Shown: positions 36,077-49,175 of the stretch, one piece after another
Layout: every line of letters begins with the position of its first letter
How positions within the stretch are numbered: the stretch's first letter is position 1
NCBI RefSeq assembly: GCF_900604315.1
Contig: NZ_LR026978.1
Location: forward strand, 1,901,615-1,965,614
Reading direction: 5' to 3'
Length of the DNA: 64,000 nucleotides
Origin: [Erwinia] mediterraneensis
Lineage (GTDB): Bacteria; Pseudomonadota; Gammaproteobacteria; Enterobacterales; Enterobacteriaceae
Notes under the pieces: generated by a model
Database searches by the model: none
What the model saw: only the letters and a program-made list of their open reading frames with translations
What the model was told of the DNA's origin: nothing
Position numbers and translations under genes: made by a program

Positions 36077-36535
36077 GTGCGCTGGTTACCGTTAGTGATT
36101 TTCTTTTTGCTGGCCTGGATTGAAATTACGATTTTTATCCAGGTTGCTCACGTGCTGGGCGTATTGCTTACCATGTTGCTGGTGATTTTCACCTCGTGCA
36201 TCGGTATTTCGCTGGTAAAAAACCAGGGGATGAAAAACTTTATTGCTATCCAGGAGAAGCTGGCGCGTAACGAAAGCCCGGCCGCTGAGATGGTAAAAAG
36301 CGTTTCGCTAATCCTGGCGGGTTTTCTGCTGCTGCTGCCTGGCTTTTTTACCGACTTCATCGGTTTACTGCTGTTACTGCCGCCGGTGCAGAAGCACCTG
36401 ACGCTGAAGCTGCTGCCCCATTTGCGTGTCTGGCGCGGTCCGGGGCAGAGTCCCGACAGCGGCTATACCATGGATGGTGAGTTCGAGCGTAAAGAGCAAA
36501 ACCGCATCGAACATGACAAGCAGGATCGCGAATAA
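36077..36535 (+). CDS. fxsA: Membrane protein FxsA (suppressor of F exclusion of phage T7)
   Basis: 152 residues (E. coli 158), GTG start at 36077 behind CAGGAG. Two or three membrane segments (~5-45 and ~75-100: SLILAGFLLLLPGFFTDFIGLLLLLPPV) and a polar C-terminal tail. Family core FIQVAHVLGVLLTMLLVIFTS is conserved. It is an inner-membrane protein whose overproduction relieves F-plasmid exclusion of T7. E. coli has yjeH between it and groES; here it is missing. Confidence 0.95.
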   Translation: MRWLPLVIFFLLAWIEITIFIQVAHVLGVLLTMLLVIFTSCIGISLVKNQGMKNFIAIQEKLARNESPAAEMVKSVSLILAGFLLLLPGFFTDFIGLLLLLPPVQKHLTLKLLPHLRVWRGPGQSPDSGYTMDGEFERKEQNRIEHDKQDRE

Positions 36536-36540
36536 TTCTG

Positions 36541-36565
36541 AGGCGGCAGTGAGCCGCCTTTTTTA
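36541..36565 (+). terminator. fxsA terminator
   Basis: AGGCGGC-AGTGA-GCCGCCT stem followed by T6, 5 bp after the fxsA stop. Confidence 0.85.
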
Positions 36566-36625
36566 CAGCCAACTGGCGAGAAATGCATCATTTGTTAGCC
36601 AGAAGAAAATTTTTTTATTTTTTTG

Positions 36626-36656
36626 CCCTTGAAAGCACCCGGGCCTGACCCTATCT
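36626..36656 (+). promoter_or_regulatory. Heat-shock (sigma-32) promoter of groES-groEL
   Basis: CCCTTGAAA (36626) and CCCTATCT (36649), spaced 14 bases, fit the sigma-32 consensus CTTGAAA-N(13-15)-CCCCATNT, about 83 bp before the groES ATG, as in E. coli. No CIRCE repeat is seen. Confidence 0.85.
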
Positions 36657-36738
36657 CTTGCCCACGAGGCCGGAAGCCCCTACAGCCCGGCGTTCAACCC
36701 TAAGTGAATGATTGGACTTCTCAAAGGAGAGCTATCAA

Positions 36739-37032
36739 ATGAAAATTCGTCCATTGCACGATCGCGTTATCGTCAAGCGTAAAGAAGTAGAAGCTAAGTC
36801 TGCTGGCGGCATCGTTCTGACCGGCTCAGCGGCGGGCAAATCAACCCGTGGCGAAGTAGTCGCTGTAGGCAATGGCCGCATTCTGGAAAGCGGCGAAGTG
36901 AAGCCGCTGGACGTGAAAGTGGGTGATGTTGTTATTTTCAACGAAGGTTACGGCGCGAAAACGGAGAAAATCGACAACGAAGAAGTTCTGATCATCTCTG
37001 AAAGTGACATTCTGGCGATTGTTGAAGCGTAA
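36739..37032 (+). CDS. groES: Co-chaperonin GroES
   Basis: 97 residues from ATG 36739 behind AAAGGAGA. It has the mobile loop ([25 protein letters not shown]) that docks on GroEL and the roof region. Near-identical to E. coli GroES. It is 46 bp before groEL in the same operon under the sigma-32 promoter. Confidence 0.99.
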   Translation: MKIRPLHDRVIVKRKEVEAKSAGGIVLTGSAAGKSTRGEVVAVGNGRILESGEVKPLDVKVGDVVIFNEGYGAKTEKIDNEEVLIISESDILAIVEA

Positions 37033-37066
37033 TTTACGCGTAATTCACTGAACGAAACGAATTTAA

Positions 37067-38728
<1,662 letters not shown>

Positions 38729-38750
38729 TCGCCCCCGACTCTGCTGTCAG

Positions 38751-38783
38751 AAAACCCCCGATCGGAAACGGTCGGGGGTTTTT
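38751..38783 (+). terminator. groESL terminator
   Basis: AAAACCCCCGATC-GGAAAC-GGTCGGGGGTTTTT: GC-rich stem with T run, immediately after groEL. Confidence 0.9.
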
Positions 38784-38920
38784 CTTTTGGTGGGGAAAAT
38801 AGTATAAGTAAGAGCACAATATTTCGGCTTACCGGGTTCAGGGCAATGAATGTACAGAAAAAAGCGTGATTTTTCTGTTACCTTGCCCCCCGACTCTGAT
38901 GATAATAAATGGGGATTATA

Positions 38921-39268
38921 ATGCGGATTAACCTCTTGCTCGGACTGGCTGTCGGTGCGTTACTGCTGACGGGCTGTAGCAGCTCTACGCAACTGAGCGC
39001 TGGTGGCGAGCGCGTCACCTTTGCCGATCAGCAACCGGGCAGTGAATGTCAGCTGCTGGGCAATGTCACCGGCTCCCAGAGCAACTGGCTGAGCGGTGCG
39101 GGTGGCGAAAGCAGCGCATTGCGCGGTGCAGCTAACGACCTGCGTAACCGTGCCGCGGCGATGGGCGGCAACGTGATTTATGGTGCCACCAGTCCGACAC
39201 ATAACCTGCTCTCAGCCTTTGCGCCGCTCGACAGCGAGATGAGTGGCCAGGTCTATAAATGTCCATAA
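38921..39268 (+). CDS. yjeI: Lipoprotein YjeI (DUF4156)
   Basis: 115 residues from ATG 38921 (GGGG upstream); an earlier in-frame ATG at 38909 adds four residues before the signal peptide. Lipobox LLLTGC, then the DUF4156 body (CQLLGNVTGSQSNWLSG, AANDLRNRAAAMGGNVIYG, GQVYKCP) matching E. coli YjeI, which lies at the same place after groEL. Function unknown. Confidence 0.92.
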   Translation: MRINLLLGLAVGALLLTGCSSSTQLSAGGERVTFADQQPGSECQLLGNVTGSQSNWLSGAGGESSALRGAANDLRNRAAAMGGNVIYGATSPTHNLLSAFAPLDSEMSGQVYKCP

Positions 39269-39292
39269 CCTCGGCTGCGCGTGATTAAGCCG

Positions 39293-39325
39293 AAAAAAGG
39301 GGCGATATTCTCGCCCCTTTTTTTT
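39293..39325. terminator. Bidirectional terminator between yjeI and epmB
   Basis: AAAAAAGGGGCGA-TATTC-TCGCCCCTTTTTTTT serves both converging genes. Confidence 0.9.
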
Positions 39326-39337
39326 GCGCTTCACCGC

Positions 39338-40366
39338 TTATTCCTGACGCAGCTGTAAATCCAGCGGCGTCTTGCTTGGCTCTCCGCCGATTTCACGCGC
39401 CAGTTTTGGCACCATATAGCCAGAAACCAGCGTCAGCAACTCGCGCACCAGCGCCCGCGCCTCGTCGTCAGCGACAAAAAAGTGCGCCGCGCCCTGCACC
39501 TTATCCAGCACATGCAGGTAATAGGGCAGAATGCCCGCATCAAACAGCGCATTGCTCAGCGCCGCCAGCGTCTGCGCATTGTCATTCACGCCCCGCAGCA
39601 GCACGCTCTGGTTAAGCAGAGTAACGTCCGCCCGTTTCAGCATCAGCATGCCCTGACGCAGCTCATCATCGATCTCGCGGGCGTGGTTAATATGGGTGAC
39701 CATCAACACCTGCAGGCGCGACTGCGCCAGCCGCTGGCACAGCCCTTCGGTAATGCGCGCCGGAATCACCACCGGCAGGCGGCTATGGATACGCAGGCGT
39801 TTGAGGTGAGGAATCGCTTCCAGTTCGCTAATCAGCCAGTCCAGCTCATGATCTTTTGCCATCAGCGGATCGCCGCCGGAGAAAATAATTTCATCCAGCT
39901 CAGGATGGGCGGCAATATAATTCAGTGCACTCTGCCAGTTGCGCTTGTTGCCCTGATTATCCTGGTAAGGAAAATGGCGACGGAAACAGTAGCGGCAGTT
40001 CACCGCGCAACCGCCTTTGACCAACAGCAGCGCACGGTTTCTATACTTATGAAGTAAACCGGGCACCACGCTGGTTTGCTCGTCGAGCGGATCGGTGCTG
40101 TAACCTGGCGCGTCGATAAACTCCTGCTGGCTGGTCAGTACCTGCAGCAACAGGGGATCCTGCGCATCGCCTTTTTGCATGCGCCGGATGAACGCACGCG
40201 GGACGCGCAGGGCAAAAAGGCGACGTGCGTCACGCCCCGCAGCCAGTTCTGTATGCTGGTCGAGAGCTAAAAGTTGTAGTAATTCATTGGGTTCAGTGAC
40301 GACATCAGCGAGTTGCTGCAACCAATCTTCTCTGGACGGGGTATTTAGGGTTACAATGTGTGCCAT
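39338..40366 (-). CDS. epmB: EF-P (R)-β-lysylation protein EpmB (lysine 2,3-aminomutase family)
   Basis: 342 residues (E. coli YjeK 342). Radical-SAM enzyme turning (S)-α-lysine into (R)-β-lysine for EF-P modification. The CX3CX2C cluster is NCRYCFRRHFPY, and GGDPLM and a C-terminal PLP-Lys region (YMVPKLAREIGGEPSK) are present. It is divergent from efp, with only 41 bp between them, as in E. coli. EpmA, the ligase, is 1.8 kb away. Confidence 0.97.
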   Translation of the reverse strand: MAHIVTLNTPSREDWLQQLADVVTEPNELLQLLALDQHTELAAGRDARRLFALRVPRAFIRRMQKGDAQDPLLLQVLTSQQEFIDAPGYSTDPLDEQTSVVPGLLHKYRNRALLLVKGGCAVNCRYCFRRHFPYQDNQGNKRNWQSALNYIAAHPELDEIIFSGGDPLMAKDHELDWLISELEAIPHLKRLRIHSRLPVVIPARITEGLCQRLAQSRLQVLMVTHINHAREIDDELRQGMLMLKRADVTLLNQSVLLRGVNDNAQTLAALSNALFDAGILPYYLHVLDKVQGAAHFFVADDEARALVRELLTLVSGYMVPKLAREIGGEPSKTPLDLQLRQE

Positions 40367-40407
40367 TTTTTTGGCTAAGTACCAGTATCAATTTGTAGAG
40401 GGCCTTC

Positions 40408-40974
40408 ATGGCGACATATTCTAGCAACGATTTCCGTTCCGGTCTTAAAATCATGTTCGAAGGCGAGCCTTATGCCATCGAATCCAGCGAGTTTGTTAAG
40501 CCAGGCAAAGGCCAGGCTTTCGCTCGCGTGAAAATGCGTCGTCTGCTCACTGGCAGCCGCGTTGAGAAAACCTTCAAATCTACCGATTCCGCTGAAGGCG
40601 CAGACGTTATCGATATGACGCTGCAGTACTCTTATAACGACGGCGACTTCTTCTATTTCATGCACCCGGAAACTTTCGAGCAGTATCAGGTCGAAGCCAA
40701 AGTGCTGGAAGATGTACAGAAATGGCTGCAGGATAACGCTGAATGTATCGTGACGCTGTGGAACAACAAAGCCATTGCCGTTCAGCCGCCGAACTTTATC
40801 GAAGCGGAAATCACTGAAACCGATCCGGGCCTGAAAGGCGATACCGCTGGTACCGGTGGTAAACCTGCTACGCTGAGCACCGGCGCAGTGGTAAAAGTAC
40901 CGCTGTTCGTGCAGATTGGCGAAGTGGTGAAAGTGGATACGCGCTCAGGCGAATACGTATCACGCGTTAAGTAA
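40408..40974 (+). CDS. efp: Elongation factor P
   Basis: 188 residues. It relieves ribosome stalling at polyproline. The modification loop is KPGKGQAF, with Lys34 being the residue β-lysylated by EpmA/EpmB, both encoded nearby. Three β-barrel domains of usual length. The terminator lies right after the stop. Confidence 0.99.
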   Translation: MATYSSNDFRSGLKIMFEGEPYAIESSEFVKPGKGQAFARVKMRRLLTGSRVEKTFKSTDSAEGADVIDMTLQYSYNDGDFFYFMHPETFEQYQVEAKVLEDVQKWLQDNAECIVTLWNNKAIAVQPPNFIEAEITETDPGLKGDTAGTGGKPATLSTGAVVKVPLFVQIGEVVKVDTRSGEYVSRVK

Positions 40975-40984
40975 GAGCTTCATC

Positions 40985-41011
40985 AGGCGCATCCGGGATG
41001 CGCCTTTTTTT
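40985..41011 (+). terminator. efp terminator
   Basis: AGGCGCATC-CGG-GATGCGCCTTTTTTT. Confidence 0.9.
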
Positions 41012-41027
41012 GTGTGGGTTATGAACA

Positions 41028-41159
41028 ATGAAAAAGCGAGTTATCTTTATCGCGTTTGCGTTGCTGATGACTTCAGCACTGAGTGCCTGTAATACCTTCC
41101 GTGGTTTTGGCGAAGATGTTTCGCATCTGGGCGGTGCCATCTCGCGTGCGGCGAACTAA
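41028..41159 (+). CDS. ecnA: Entericidin A lipoprotein
   Basis: 43 residues. Translated: MKKRVIFIAFALLMTSAL, lipobox SAC, then NTFRGFGEDVSHLGGAISRAAN, matching E. coli EcnA (NTARGFGEDIKHLGNSISRAAS). Small cell-envelope lipoprotein, described as the antidote to entericidin B. The second ATG in the region (41028) is chosen because the upstream ATG at 41021 is in another frame. Confidence 0.93.
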   Translation: MKKRVIFIAFALLMTSALSACNTFRGFGEDVSHLGGAISRAAN

Positions 41160-41303
41160 ACCTTTCTGCGGAACGAGCAGGGCAGTCGCAGTGTGTTCCT
41201 CAGGCAGAAATTTCCTTTTTATGAACAGTTGATTAAGCAGGTGCACGGATACCGTCTATGCTTAAAACGCTGTACTTTTACTGCAACCAAAAAGGAAATT
41301 GTC

Positions 41304-41438
41304 ATGTTAAAGAAAAGTATTGTCACCATCTTCTCTGTACTGGTTCTCTCCTCGCTGTTGAGCGCATGTAACACCACGCGTGGCGTGGGCGAAGATGTGG
41401 AAGCCGGTGGCCAGGCCATTCAGCGCAGCACGCAGTAA
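41304..41438 (+). CDS. ecnB: Entericidin B lipoprotein
   Basis: 44 residues from ATG 41304 with AAAGGAAA upstream. Signal peptide plus lipobox SAC, then [22 protein letters not shown], typical of EcnB. In E. coli it is a stress-induced (RpoS) bacteriolytic lipoprotein. It is separated from ecnA by 144 bp with its own promoter space. A hairpin CCGGTGCGAAAC/GTTTCGTACCGG at 41445-41474 followed by CTTTTCC ends the transcript. Confidence 0.93.
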   Translation: MLKKSIVTIFSVLVLSSLLSACNTTRGVGEDVEAGGQAIQRSTQ

Positions 41439-41442
41439 TTCA

Positions 41443-41480
41443 AACCGGTGCGAAACCACGCTGTTTCGTACCGGCTTTTC
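41443..41480. terminator. Terminator between ecnB and blc
   Basis: CCGGTGCGAAAC and GTTTCGTACCGG form a long stem with a short loop, followed by CTTTTCC on the plus strand. Confidence 0.75.
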
Positions 41481-41488
41481 CTTTCCTG

Positions 41489-42013
41489 TTACGACTGATT
41501 CACCCAAATTAGCTTATCTACCGCGAATCCCGCCTGACGCGCCTGTTCTGTCAGTTGCTGTTTCACCGCCTCGTCCAGCTGTGGCGTGCGTGACAGAATC
41601 CACAGATAGTTGCGGTTTGGCCCGCAAACCAGCGCGTAACGGTAGTTATCATCCAGCGCAATGACGTTATAGCCGCCATAAAAGGGGCCAAAGAAGGAGA
41701 CTTTCAGTGCCGCACGCTGTGGCGAGCCGGTAAAGTAAGCTTTACCGATACTCTCTTTCCAGCGACCTTTTTCCGGTTGCCAGCCGCGGTTAATGACTTT
41801 CAGGCCGCCATCATCCCGCTTACTGTAGGTTGCGGTGACGTGATCCAACCCGCGTTCAAAACGGTGGTCGAGACGGGCAATTTCGTACCACTGACCAAGA
41901 TAGCGGTCGGCCTCAAAACCCTCTACTACGTTGACGTTTTTGGGTGGTGTTGTGGAGCAGGAAACAGAAAGCAGGGCGCTCAGGCCCGCAGCAACCATTT
42001 TCCATACCGACAT
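41489..42013 (-). CDS. blc: Outer-membrane lipocalin Blc
   Basis: 174 residues (E. coli 177) from ATG 42013. Signal peptide with lipobox SVSC, lipocalin motif GQWYEIARLDHRFERGL, and a second motif YALVCGPNRNYLWILSRTP. It binds lysophospholipids at the outer membrane. In E. coli sugE lies between ecnB and blc; here the two are adjacent and convergent. Confidence 0.96.
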   Translation of the reverse strand: MSVWKMVAAGLSALLSVSCSTTPPKNVNVVEGFEADRYLGQWYEIARLDHRFERGLDHVTATYSKRDDGGLKVINRGWQPEKGRWKESIGKAYFTGSPQRAALKVSFFGPFYGGYNVIALDDNYRYALVCGPNRNYLWILSRTPQLDEAVKQQLTEQARQAGFAVDKLIWVNQS

Positions 42014-42177
42014 CAGGATTCCCTTAGTTATTGAATAATGAATAAAGATAAAGATAGCAGCCCGCTGCGTTACTGCTTGCGCATCCGGCAAACATCATTG
42101 TTGCGAGTGGGTGACGTTGTTTGCGCCTCGCAATACGGGTAGACTGCCACCCCCTGTCTGTCTGAGGAGTGATCATC

Positions 42178-43155
42178 ATGAGCGAAACGGCAAGCTGGCA
42201 GCCGAGCGCACCCATTGCCAATTTGTTGAAACGTGCGGCCATTATGGCAGAAATCCGCCGTTTCTTTGCCGATCGCGGCGTGCTGGAGGTGGAAACACCG
42301 GCCATGAGTCAGGCAACTGTTACCGATGTCCATCTGGTGCCCTTTCAGACCCGTTTTGTTGGGCCTGGGGCTTCACAGGGTCTGGACCTCTGGCTGATGA
42401 CCAGCCCCGAATATCATATGAAACGCCTGCTGGCGGCGGGCAGCGGACCGATTTATCAGCTGGGCCGCAGTTTCCGTAATGAAGAAGCGGGCCGCCATCA
42501 TAATCCTGAATTCACCATGCTGGAGTGGTATCGCCCGCACTACGACATGTACCGGCTGATGAATGAAGTGGACGATTTGCTGCAACAGGTGCTGGAGTGC
42601 GACAGCGCCGAGTCGCTCTCCTATCAGCAGGCTTTTATTCGCCATCTGGAGCTGGATCCGCTCTCCGCTGACAAAACGCAGCTGCGCGAGGCGGCAGCCA
42701 AACTTGGCGCAGCCGAGCTGGCTAATGCGGAAGAGGATCGCGATACCCTGCTGCAGTTGCTGTTTATGCTGGGCGTGGAACCCAAAATCGGTCAGGAAAA
42801 ACCGGCCTTTGTGTATCACTTTCCGGCCAGCCAGGCGGCTCTGGCGGAAATCAGTACGGAAGATCACCGCGTCGCGGAACGCTTTGAAGTCTATTACAAA
42901 GGGGTCGAGCTGGCGAACGGCTTCCGTGAGCTGACTGACAGCCGGGAACAGCGTCAGCGCTTTGAGCAGGATAACCGTCGGCGCGCGGCGCGCGGCTTAC
43001 CGCAGCATCCGATTGATACTCATCTGCTGGCGGCGCTGGATCACGGGCTGCCCGCCTGTTCCGGCGTGGCGCTGGGGGTCGATCGGGTGATTATGCTGGC
43101 CCTGAAAGCGGAATCGCTGAGTGAAGTGATCGCTTTCCCGGTGGATCGCTGCTGA
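42178..43155 (+). CDS. epmA: EF-P lysine ligase EpmA (PoxA/GenX)
   Basis: 325 residues, same as E. coli, from ATG 42178 ([20 protein letters not shown]). A class-II lysyl-tRNA synthetase paralogue without the anticodon domain that attaches β-lysine to EF-P Lys34. Motif 2 [22 protein letters not shown] and motif 3 [12 protein letters not shown] are clear. In E. coli the frd operon and psd region flank it; here it converges on degS. Confidence 0.97.
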   Translation: MSETASWQPSAPIANLLKRAAIMAEIRRFFADRGVLEVETPAMSQATVTDVHLVPFQTRFVGPGASQGLDLWLMTSPEYHMKRLLAAGSGPIYQLGRSFRNEEAGRHHNPEFTMLEWYRPHYDMYRLMNEVDDLLQQVLECDSAESLSYQQAFIRHLELDPLSADKTQLREAAAKLGAAELANAEEDRDTLLQLLFMLGVEPKIGQEKPAFVYHFPASQAALAEISTEDHRVAERFEVYYKGVELANGFRELTDSREQRQRFEQDNRRRAARGLPQHPIDTHLLAALDHGLPACSGVALGVDRVIMLALKAESLSEVIAFPVDRC

Positions 43156-43163
43156 TACGCAAG

Positions 43164-43193
43164 CGGCTGCGTGCCATCACTGTCACGCAGCCG
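43164..43193. terminator. Hairpin between convergent epmA and degS
   Basis: CGGCTGCGTG and CACGCAGCCG, a perfect 10-bp stem with a 10-base loop. It marks the junction of the two core blocks. Confidence 0.65.
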
Positions 43194-43198
43194 TGTTG

Positions 43199-44260
43199 TC
43201 AGCCATCGCTCCGGGGAAATTCCTGGATGGTGACCGGCAAGGTAAGTTTCTGATCGTTACGCAACACCTCGACATTGATCACCGAGCCTGGTCGGATCTC
43301 CGCCACCTGATCCATGGTCTCCTGGGCAGAGATAGCGGGTTTACCGTTTACGCTGATCAGCACATCGTTTTTCTGAATGCCTGCTTTATCCGCCGGCCCC
43401 TCAGGCGCGACATCACTGACAATAATGCCCTGAACGCGATCGAGATTTCCTCCCTGATTATGCAGCGGCGGCAACTCGCGTCCGGTAATGCCGATAAAGC
43501 CACGGATCACGCGACCGTCGCGGATCAGCTTGTCCATAATCTTGCTGGCTAATGCGGTAGGAATCGCAAAGCCGATCCCTTCAGGCGTCTCGCCATCACT
43601 GCTTTTATCAAAGGTGAGGGTATTAATGCCCATCAGTTCGCCCAGCGAGTTAATCAACGCGCCACCTGAGTTGCCCTGGTTGATGGAGGCGTCCGTCTGC
43701 AGGAAGTTCTGACGTCCGGATGAGCTTAAGCCGATACGGCCGGTGGCGCTGATAATCCCCTGCGTAACTGTCTGACCGAGGTTATAGGGGTTGCCAATCG
43801 CCATCACCACATCGCCAATATGCGGGGTGCGTGCAGGATTAATCGGGATCACCGGCAGGCTGGAGGCGGTGATCTTCAGGACCGCCAGATCGGTCATGGC
43901 ATCTGAGCCCACCAGCGTCGCCTCAAAGAAACGCCCATCCTGTAACGCAACGATAATCTGATCGGCGTTATTTATTACGTGCTTGTTTGTCAGGATATAG
44001 CCGCGTGCGTTCATGATAACGCCGGAGCCCAGCGTGGTGATGCCGTGGTTATTATTGCCGTGCGCGCTGCGGTTATAGACGTTTACCACGGCAGGCACAG
44101 CGCGACGCACCCCCTGATTAAAGCTAAAGGGCGTTTCGTTTTCGCTGCTGTTCGTACTGTACAGGGCTTCACTGCCCTTTCTGAGCGTCGGTACCGCCGC
44201 AAGCAATATCGCTGCAACGATCAGGCCCATGACCACTGAACGTAAAAGTTTAGGAAACAT
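43199..44260 (-). CDS. degS: Periplasmic serine endoprotease DegS
   Basis: 353 residues (E. coli 355). Membrane-anchored trimeric protease that senses misfolded porin C-termini through its PDZ domain and cuts RseA, starting the sigma-E response. N-terminal anchor (5-25), catalytic His in TNKHVI, Asp in MTDLAVLK, Ser in NQGNSGGALIN, one PDZ domain at ~260-345. The upstream gap to degQ is 106 bp; both are on the same strand. Confidence 0.97.
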   Translation of the reverse strand: MFPKLLRSVVMGLIVAAILLAAVPTLRKGSEALYSTNSSENETPFSFNQGVRRAVPAVVNVYNRSAHGNNNHGITTLGSGVIMNARGYILTNKHVINNADQIIVALQDGRFFEATLVGSDAMTDLAVLKITASSLPVIPINPARTPHIGDVVMAIGNPYNLGQTVTQGIISATGRIGLSSSGRQNFLQTDASINQGNSGGALINSLGELMGINTLTFDKSSDGETPEGIGFAIPTALASKIMDKLIRDGRVIRGFIGITGRELPPLHNQGGNLDRVQGIIVSDVAPEGPADKAGIQKNDVLISVNGKPAISAQETMDQVAEIRPGSVINVEVLRNDQKLTLPVTIQEFPRSDG

Positions 44261-44366
44261 GGTGTTAACTTAACCCGGGAAAGATCGCAGGGCAGGATAG
44301 CATGAGAAAGGCGGACAAACACGCGGTTGTGTCCGCCTTATGTGATAAGGGTAAAGGCGAGCGCCC

Positions 44367-45734
<1,368 letters not shown>

Positions 45735-45842
45735 TGCTACAACGCTCTCGCTGCAAAATGTGGGAGATAAAAGTGTGTGACAGCTGTTCAGGCCTGGGGT
45801 TCGCAAAAATAAAAGGGCGCAGAAGCGCTGCGCCCAATAAGA

Positions 45843-46244
45843 TCAGTCACGCGCCGGGCGTTCACCACGCAGCAGGCCGGAAGCCTCTTCTGAGTAGTCA
45901 CGCGGTATCTGTACCGGCGCCTGGTCGTTATCCGCTTCTGCTTCCGTCAGCTGATAAGTAAAGGGATTCTTCTCACCCGGCAGATCGGGCAGCAGATCGT
46001 TAGAGCCTTTCGCCATATGCTGATAAAGCTGGCGGTAATCGCGCGCCATGTTATCCAGCAATTCAGCGCTGCGCGCAAAATGGTTGGTCAGCTCTTCGCG
46101 GTAATCAGCCAGCTCCGCTTTCGATTTTTCCAGTTCATACTGCATGCTGCGCTGCTCGCGCAGTTTCTTATTGCCGAAACGCATGGCGACCGCGCCGATA
46201 ATGATGCCAATCACTAAACCAATAAGCCCGTATTCCCAGGTCAT
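45843..46244 (-). CDS. zapG: Cell-division associated protein ZapG (YhcB)
   Basis: 133 residues (E. coli YhcB 132). A single N-terminal membrane segment (WEYGLIGLVIGIIIGAVAMRFG) then a long coiled coil (KKLREQRSMQYELEKSKAELADYREELTNHF) of the DUF1043 family, with a polar tail. It links envelope growth to division. Divergent from zapE, as in E. coli. Confidence 0.95.
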   Translation of the reverse strand: MTWEYGLIGLVIGIIIGAVAMRFGNKKLREQRSMQYELEKSKAELADYREELTNHFARSAELLDNMARDYRQLYQHMAKGSNDLLPDLPGEKNPFTYQLTEAEADNDQAPVQIPRDYSEEASGLLRGERPARD

Positions 46245-46476
46245 AATGACTCCCGTGTAATTTCCGTTGTTCCGTAGGGCATTTCTTCACTTTTAACAGG
46301 CGGCGCCCCGTAATTAACCGTCAATACCAGCACAACGTCTGATGACGGGACACAGACTCCACTATACCCGTTAATCTTAAGGAAGTGGAATCCTGCTGCG
46401 GCATCGCTTAGTGTAGAGCGGCCTTTTTTTTGTTAACCGATAGATGATTCGGAAAATTCAGGGACCCGAGAGAACC

Positions 46477-47604
46477 ATGCAAACTTCATCACCGCTGGCG
46501 CGCTATGAGCAGGCGCTGGCGCAAGGCGATTATCAACCCGATGACGTGCAGCGCGATGCGATTACCCGTTTAGACCGCATTCAGCAGGCGCTGGCCGGGC
46601 GTCAACAGACCCCGCCTGCGGGGAGCCGCGGGCTTTTTGGCCGTCTGGCGAAACTGATAGGTAATGAAAAGCCCGCTGCGCAGCCCCCGGTACGCGGCCT
46701 GTATATGTGGGGCGGTGTCGGGCGCGGCAAAACCTGGGTGATGGATCTCTTTTTTCAGTCAATTCCTGGCGATCGTAAGTTACGCCTGCATTTTCATCGC
46801 TTTATGTTGCGCGTGCACCAGGAGCTGACGCGTCTGCAGGGCGAGAGCGATCCGCTGTTGATCATTGCCGATGGCTTTAAGGCGGAGACTGATATCCTCT
46901 GCTTTGATGAGTTTTTTGTCTCCGATATCACGGATGCCATGCTGCTGGGCACACTGATGGCTGCTCTGTTTGAGCGCGGCATTACGCTGGTGGCCACGTC
47001 GAACATTCCTCCCGATGAGCTTTATCGTAACGGCTTGCAGCGCGCCCGTTTTCTGCCTGCCATTGAGCAGATCAAACGTCACTGCGACGTAATGAATGTG
47101 GACGCCGGTATCGATTATCGTCTGCGTACGCTCACCTCAGCTCATCTGTGGAATTTTCCGCTGAATGCGCAAAGCGCGCAGGAGATGGAGCGGATGTTTA
47201 AGGCGCTTTCCGGCGGCGCGCGCGACGAGGCGCCCACGCTGGAGATCAATCACCGTCGGCTGCCGACGCTCGGCATGCGCGAAGGAGTGCTCGCCATCGA
47301 TTTTACCACCCTGTGCGGGGAAGGGCGCAGTCAGCACGACTACATTGAACTGTCGCGTCGTTTCCACAGCGTGCTGCTGTTTGACGTGCCGGTGATGATT
47401 TATAAAACCGAAGATCAGGCACGACGTTTTCTGGCGCTGGTGGATGAATTTTATGAGCGCCACGTCAAACTGGTGGTCTCGGCAGAAACCTCGTTGTATG
47501 AGATTTATCAGGGCACGCGCCTGAAATTTGAATACCAGCGCTGTCTGTCGCGTCTGCAGGAGATGCAAAGCGAAGAGTACCTGCGCCTGCCGCATCTGCC
47601 GTGA
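46477..47604 (+). CDS. zapE: Cell division ATPase ZapE (YhcM)
   Basis: 375 residues, same as E. coli, from ATG 46477. AFG1/LACE1-like P-loop ATPase that acts on the Z-ring under stress. Walker A GGVGRGKTW, Walker B ILCFDEFFV, and arginine-rich sensor parts (LYRNGLQRARFLP) are present. Its start sits 233 bp from zapG, with the divergent promoters between them. Confidence 0.96.
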   Translation: MQTSSPLARYEQALAQGDYQPDDVQRDAITRLDRIQQALAGRQQTPPAGSRGLFGRLAKLIGNEKPAAQPPVRGLYMWGGVGRGKTWVMDLFFQSIPGDRKLRLHFHRFMLRVHQELTRLQGESDPLLIIADGFKAETDILCFDEFFVSDITDAMLLGTLMAALFERGITLVATSNIPPDELYRNGLQRARFLPAIEQIKRHCDVMNVDAGIDYRLRTLTSAHLWNFPLNAQSAQEMERMFKALSGGARDEAPTLEINHRRLPTLGMREGVLAIDFTTLCGEGRSQHDYIELSRRFHSVLLFDVPVMIYKTEDQARRFLALVDEFYERHVKLVVSAETSLYEIYQGTRLKFEYQRCLSRLQEMQSEEYLRLPHLP

Positions 47605-47667
47605 AAAAAAGCGGAGGAAAAAAGAGCAATGTCGCAAAAAACGGTCGATATTTGCAGGCGACTTCTC

Positions 47668-48681
<1,014 letters not shown>

Positions 48682-48713
48682 TGGCTTCTGCTTCGGCAGA
48701 GACTATTGGCACG

Positions 48714-48738
48714 AAAAACCCGCTTCGGCGGGTTTTTT
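48714..48738 (+). terminator. rplM-rpsI terminator
   Basis: AAAAACCCGC-TTCG-GCGGGTTTTTT. A stable UUCG tetraloop hairpin. The mobile palindromic element begins at the very next base. Confidence 0.93.
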
Positions 48739-48910
48739 ATTGCCAGCTTAAAACCACGTCCTGCGGGCGTGGTCATCAATACGTTTTGGCTCTGCCTTAT
48801 CGTCTCTGGATTTGAATCTTACGGAACAGGCAGAGACTGCTTTTTAAGGTTTTTGGTACCCCCCCATGGGGTGCAATCAAAGCCGCCTTCTATGAAGGCG
48901 GATTTTTACT
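48739..48910 (+). mobile_element. 172-bp palindromic mobile element, copy B
   Basis: About 94% identical to the complement of 14308-14480. It begins ATTGCCAGC directly after the T run of the rpsI terminator. End hairpins are CCACGTCC-TGC-GGGCGTGG and CCGCCTTC-TAT-GAAGGCGG, with CTCTGCC/GGCAGAG and ACCCC-CAT-GGGGT inside. No coding capacity. It probably moves by an IS200/IS605- or RAYT-type transposase encoded elsewhere. Confidence 0.75.
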
Positions 48911-49175
48911 TTTCGTGCTTTCTCTCAATGAGCAGAGAAAAACGCGTACTCTATCCGCTTTTGCCCGCAAATCTTCATCCCGTGCCCCACAAACTGCCTA
49001 AAATCTGGTAAACTGACTGACACTTTGTGCCCGTAAGCTGGGGTGTTGCGCGCAAAAATCCTGTCGGGATGGCAGGCAATGCCGGAAACGCTGGCTGCGT
49101 GCGAGTCCGTTAGCAGGTGAGTCGCCGTGTGGTTGGCTATTCGCAGTATTTTTTTGAACAAACTTGGAGGTTTAC
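48911..49175. promoter_or_regulatory. sspA upstream region
   Basis: 265 bp between the mobile element and sspA. GGTAAACTGA near 49006-49015 is a possible -10 region, and TTGGAGG at 49164-49170 is the sspA ribosome site. No gene seen. Confidence 0.45.

Noticed and set aside
35896..36123. 75-codon frame upstream of fxsA
   Set aside because: Overlaps the fxsA start in another frame and resembles nothing known.
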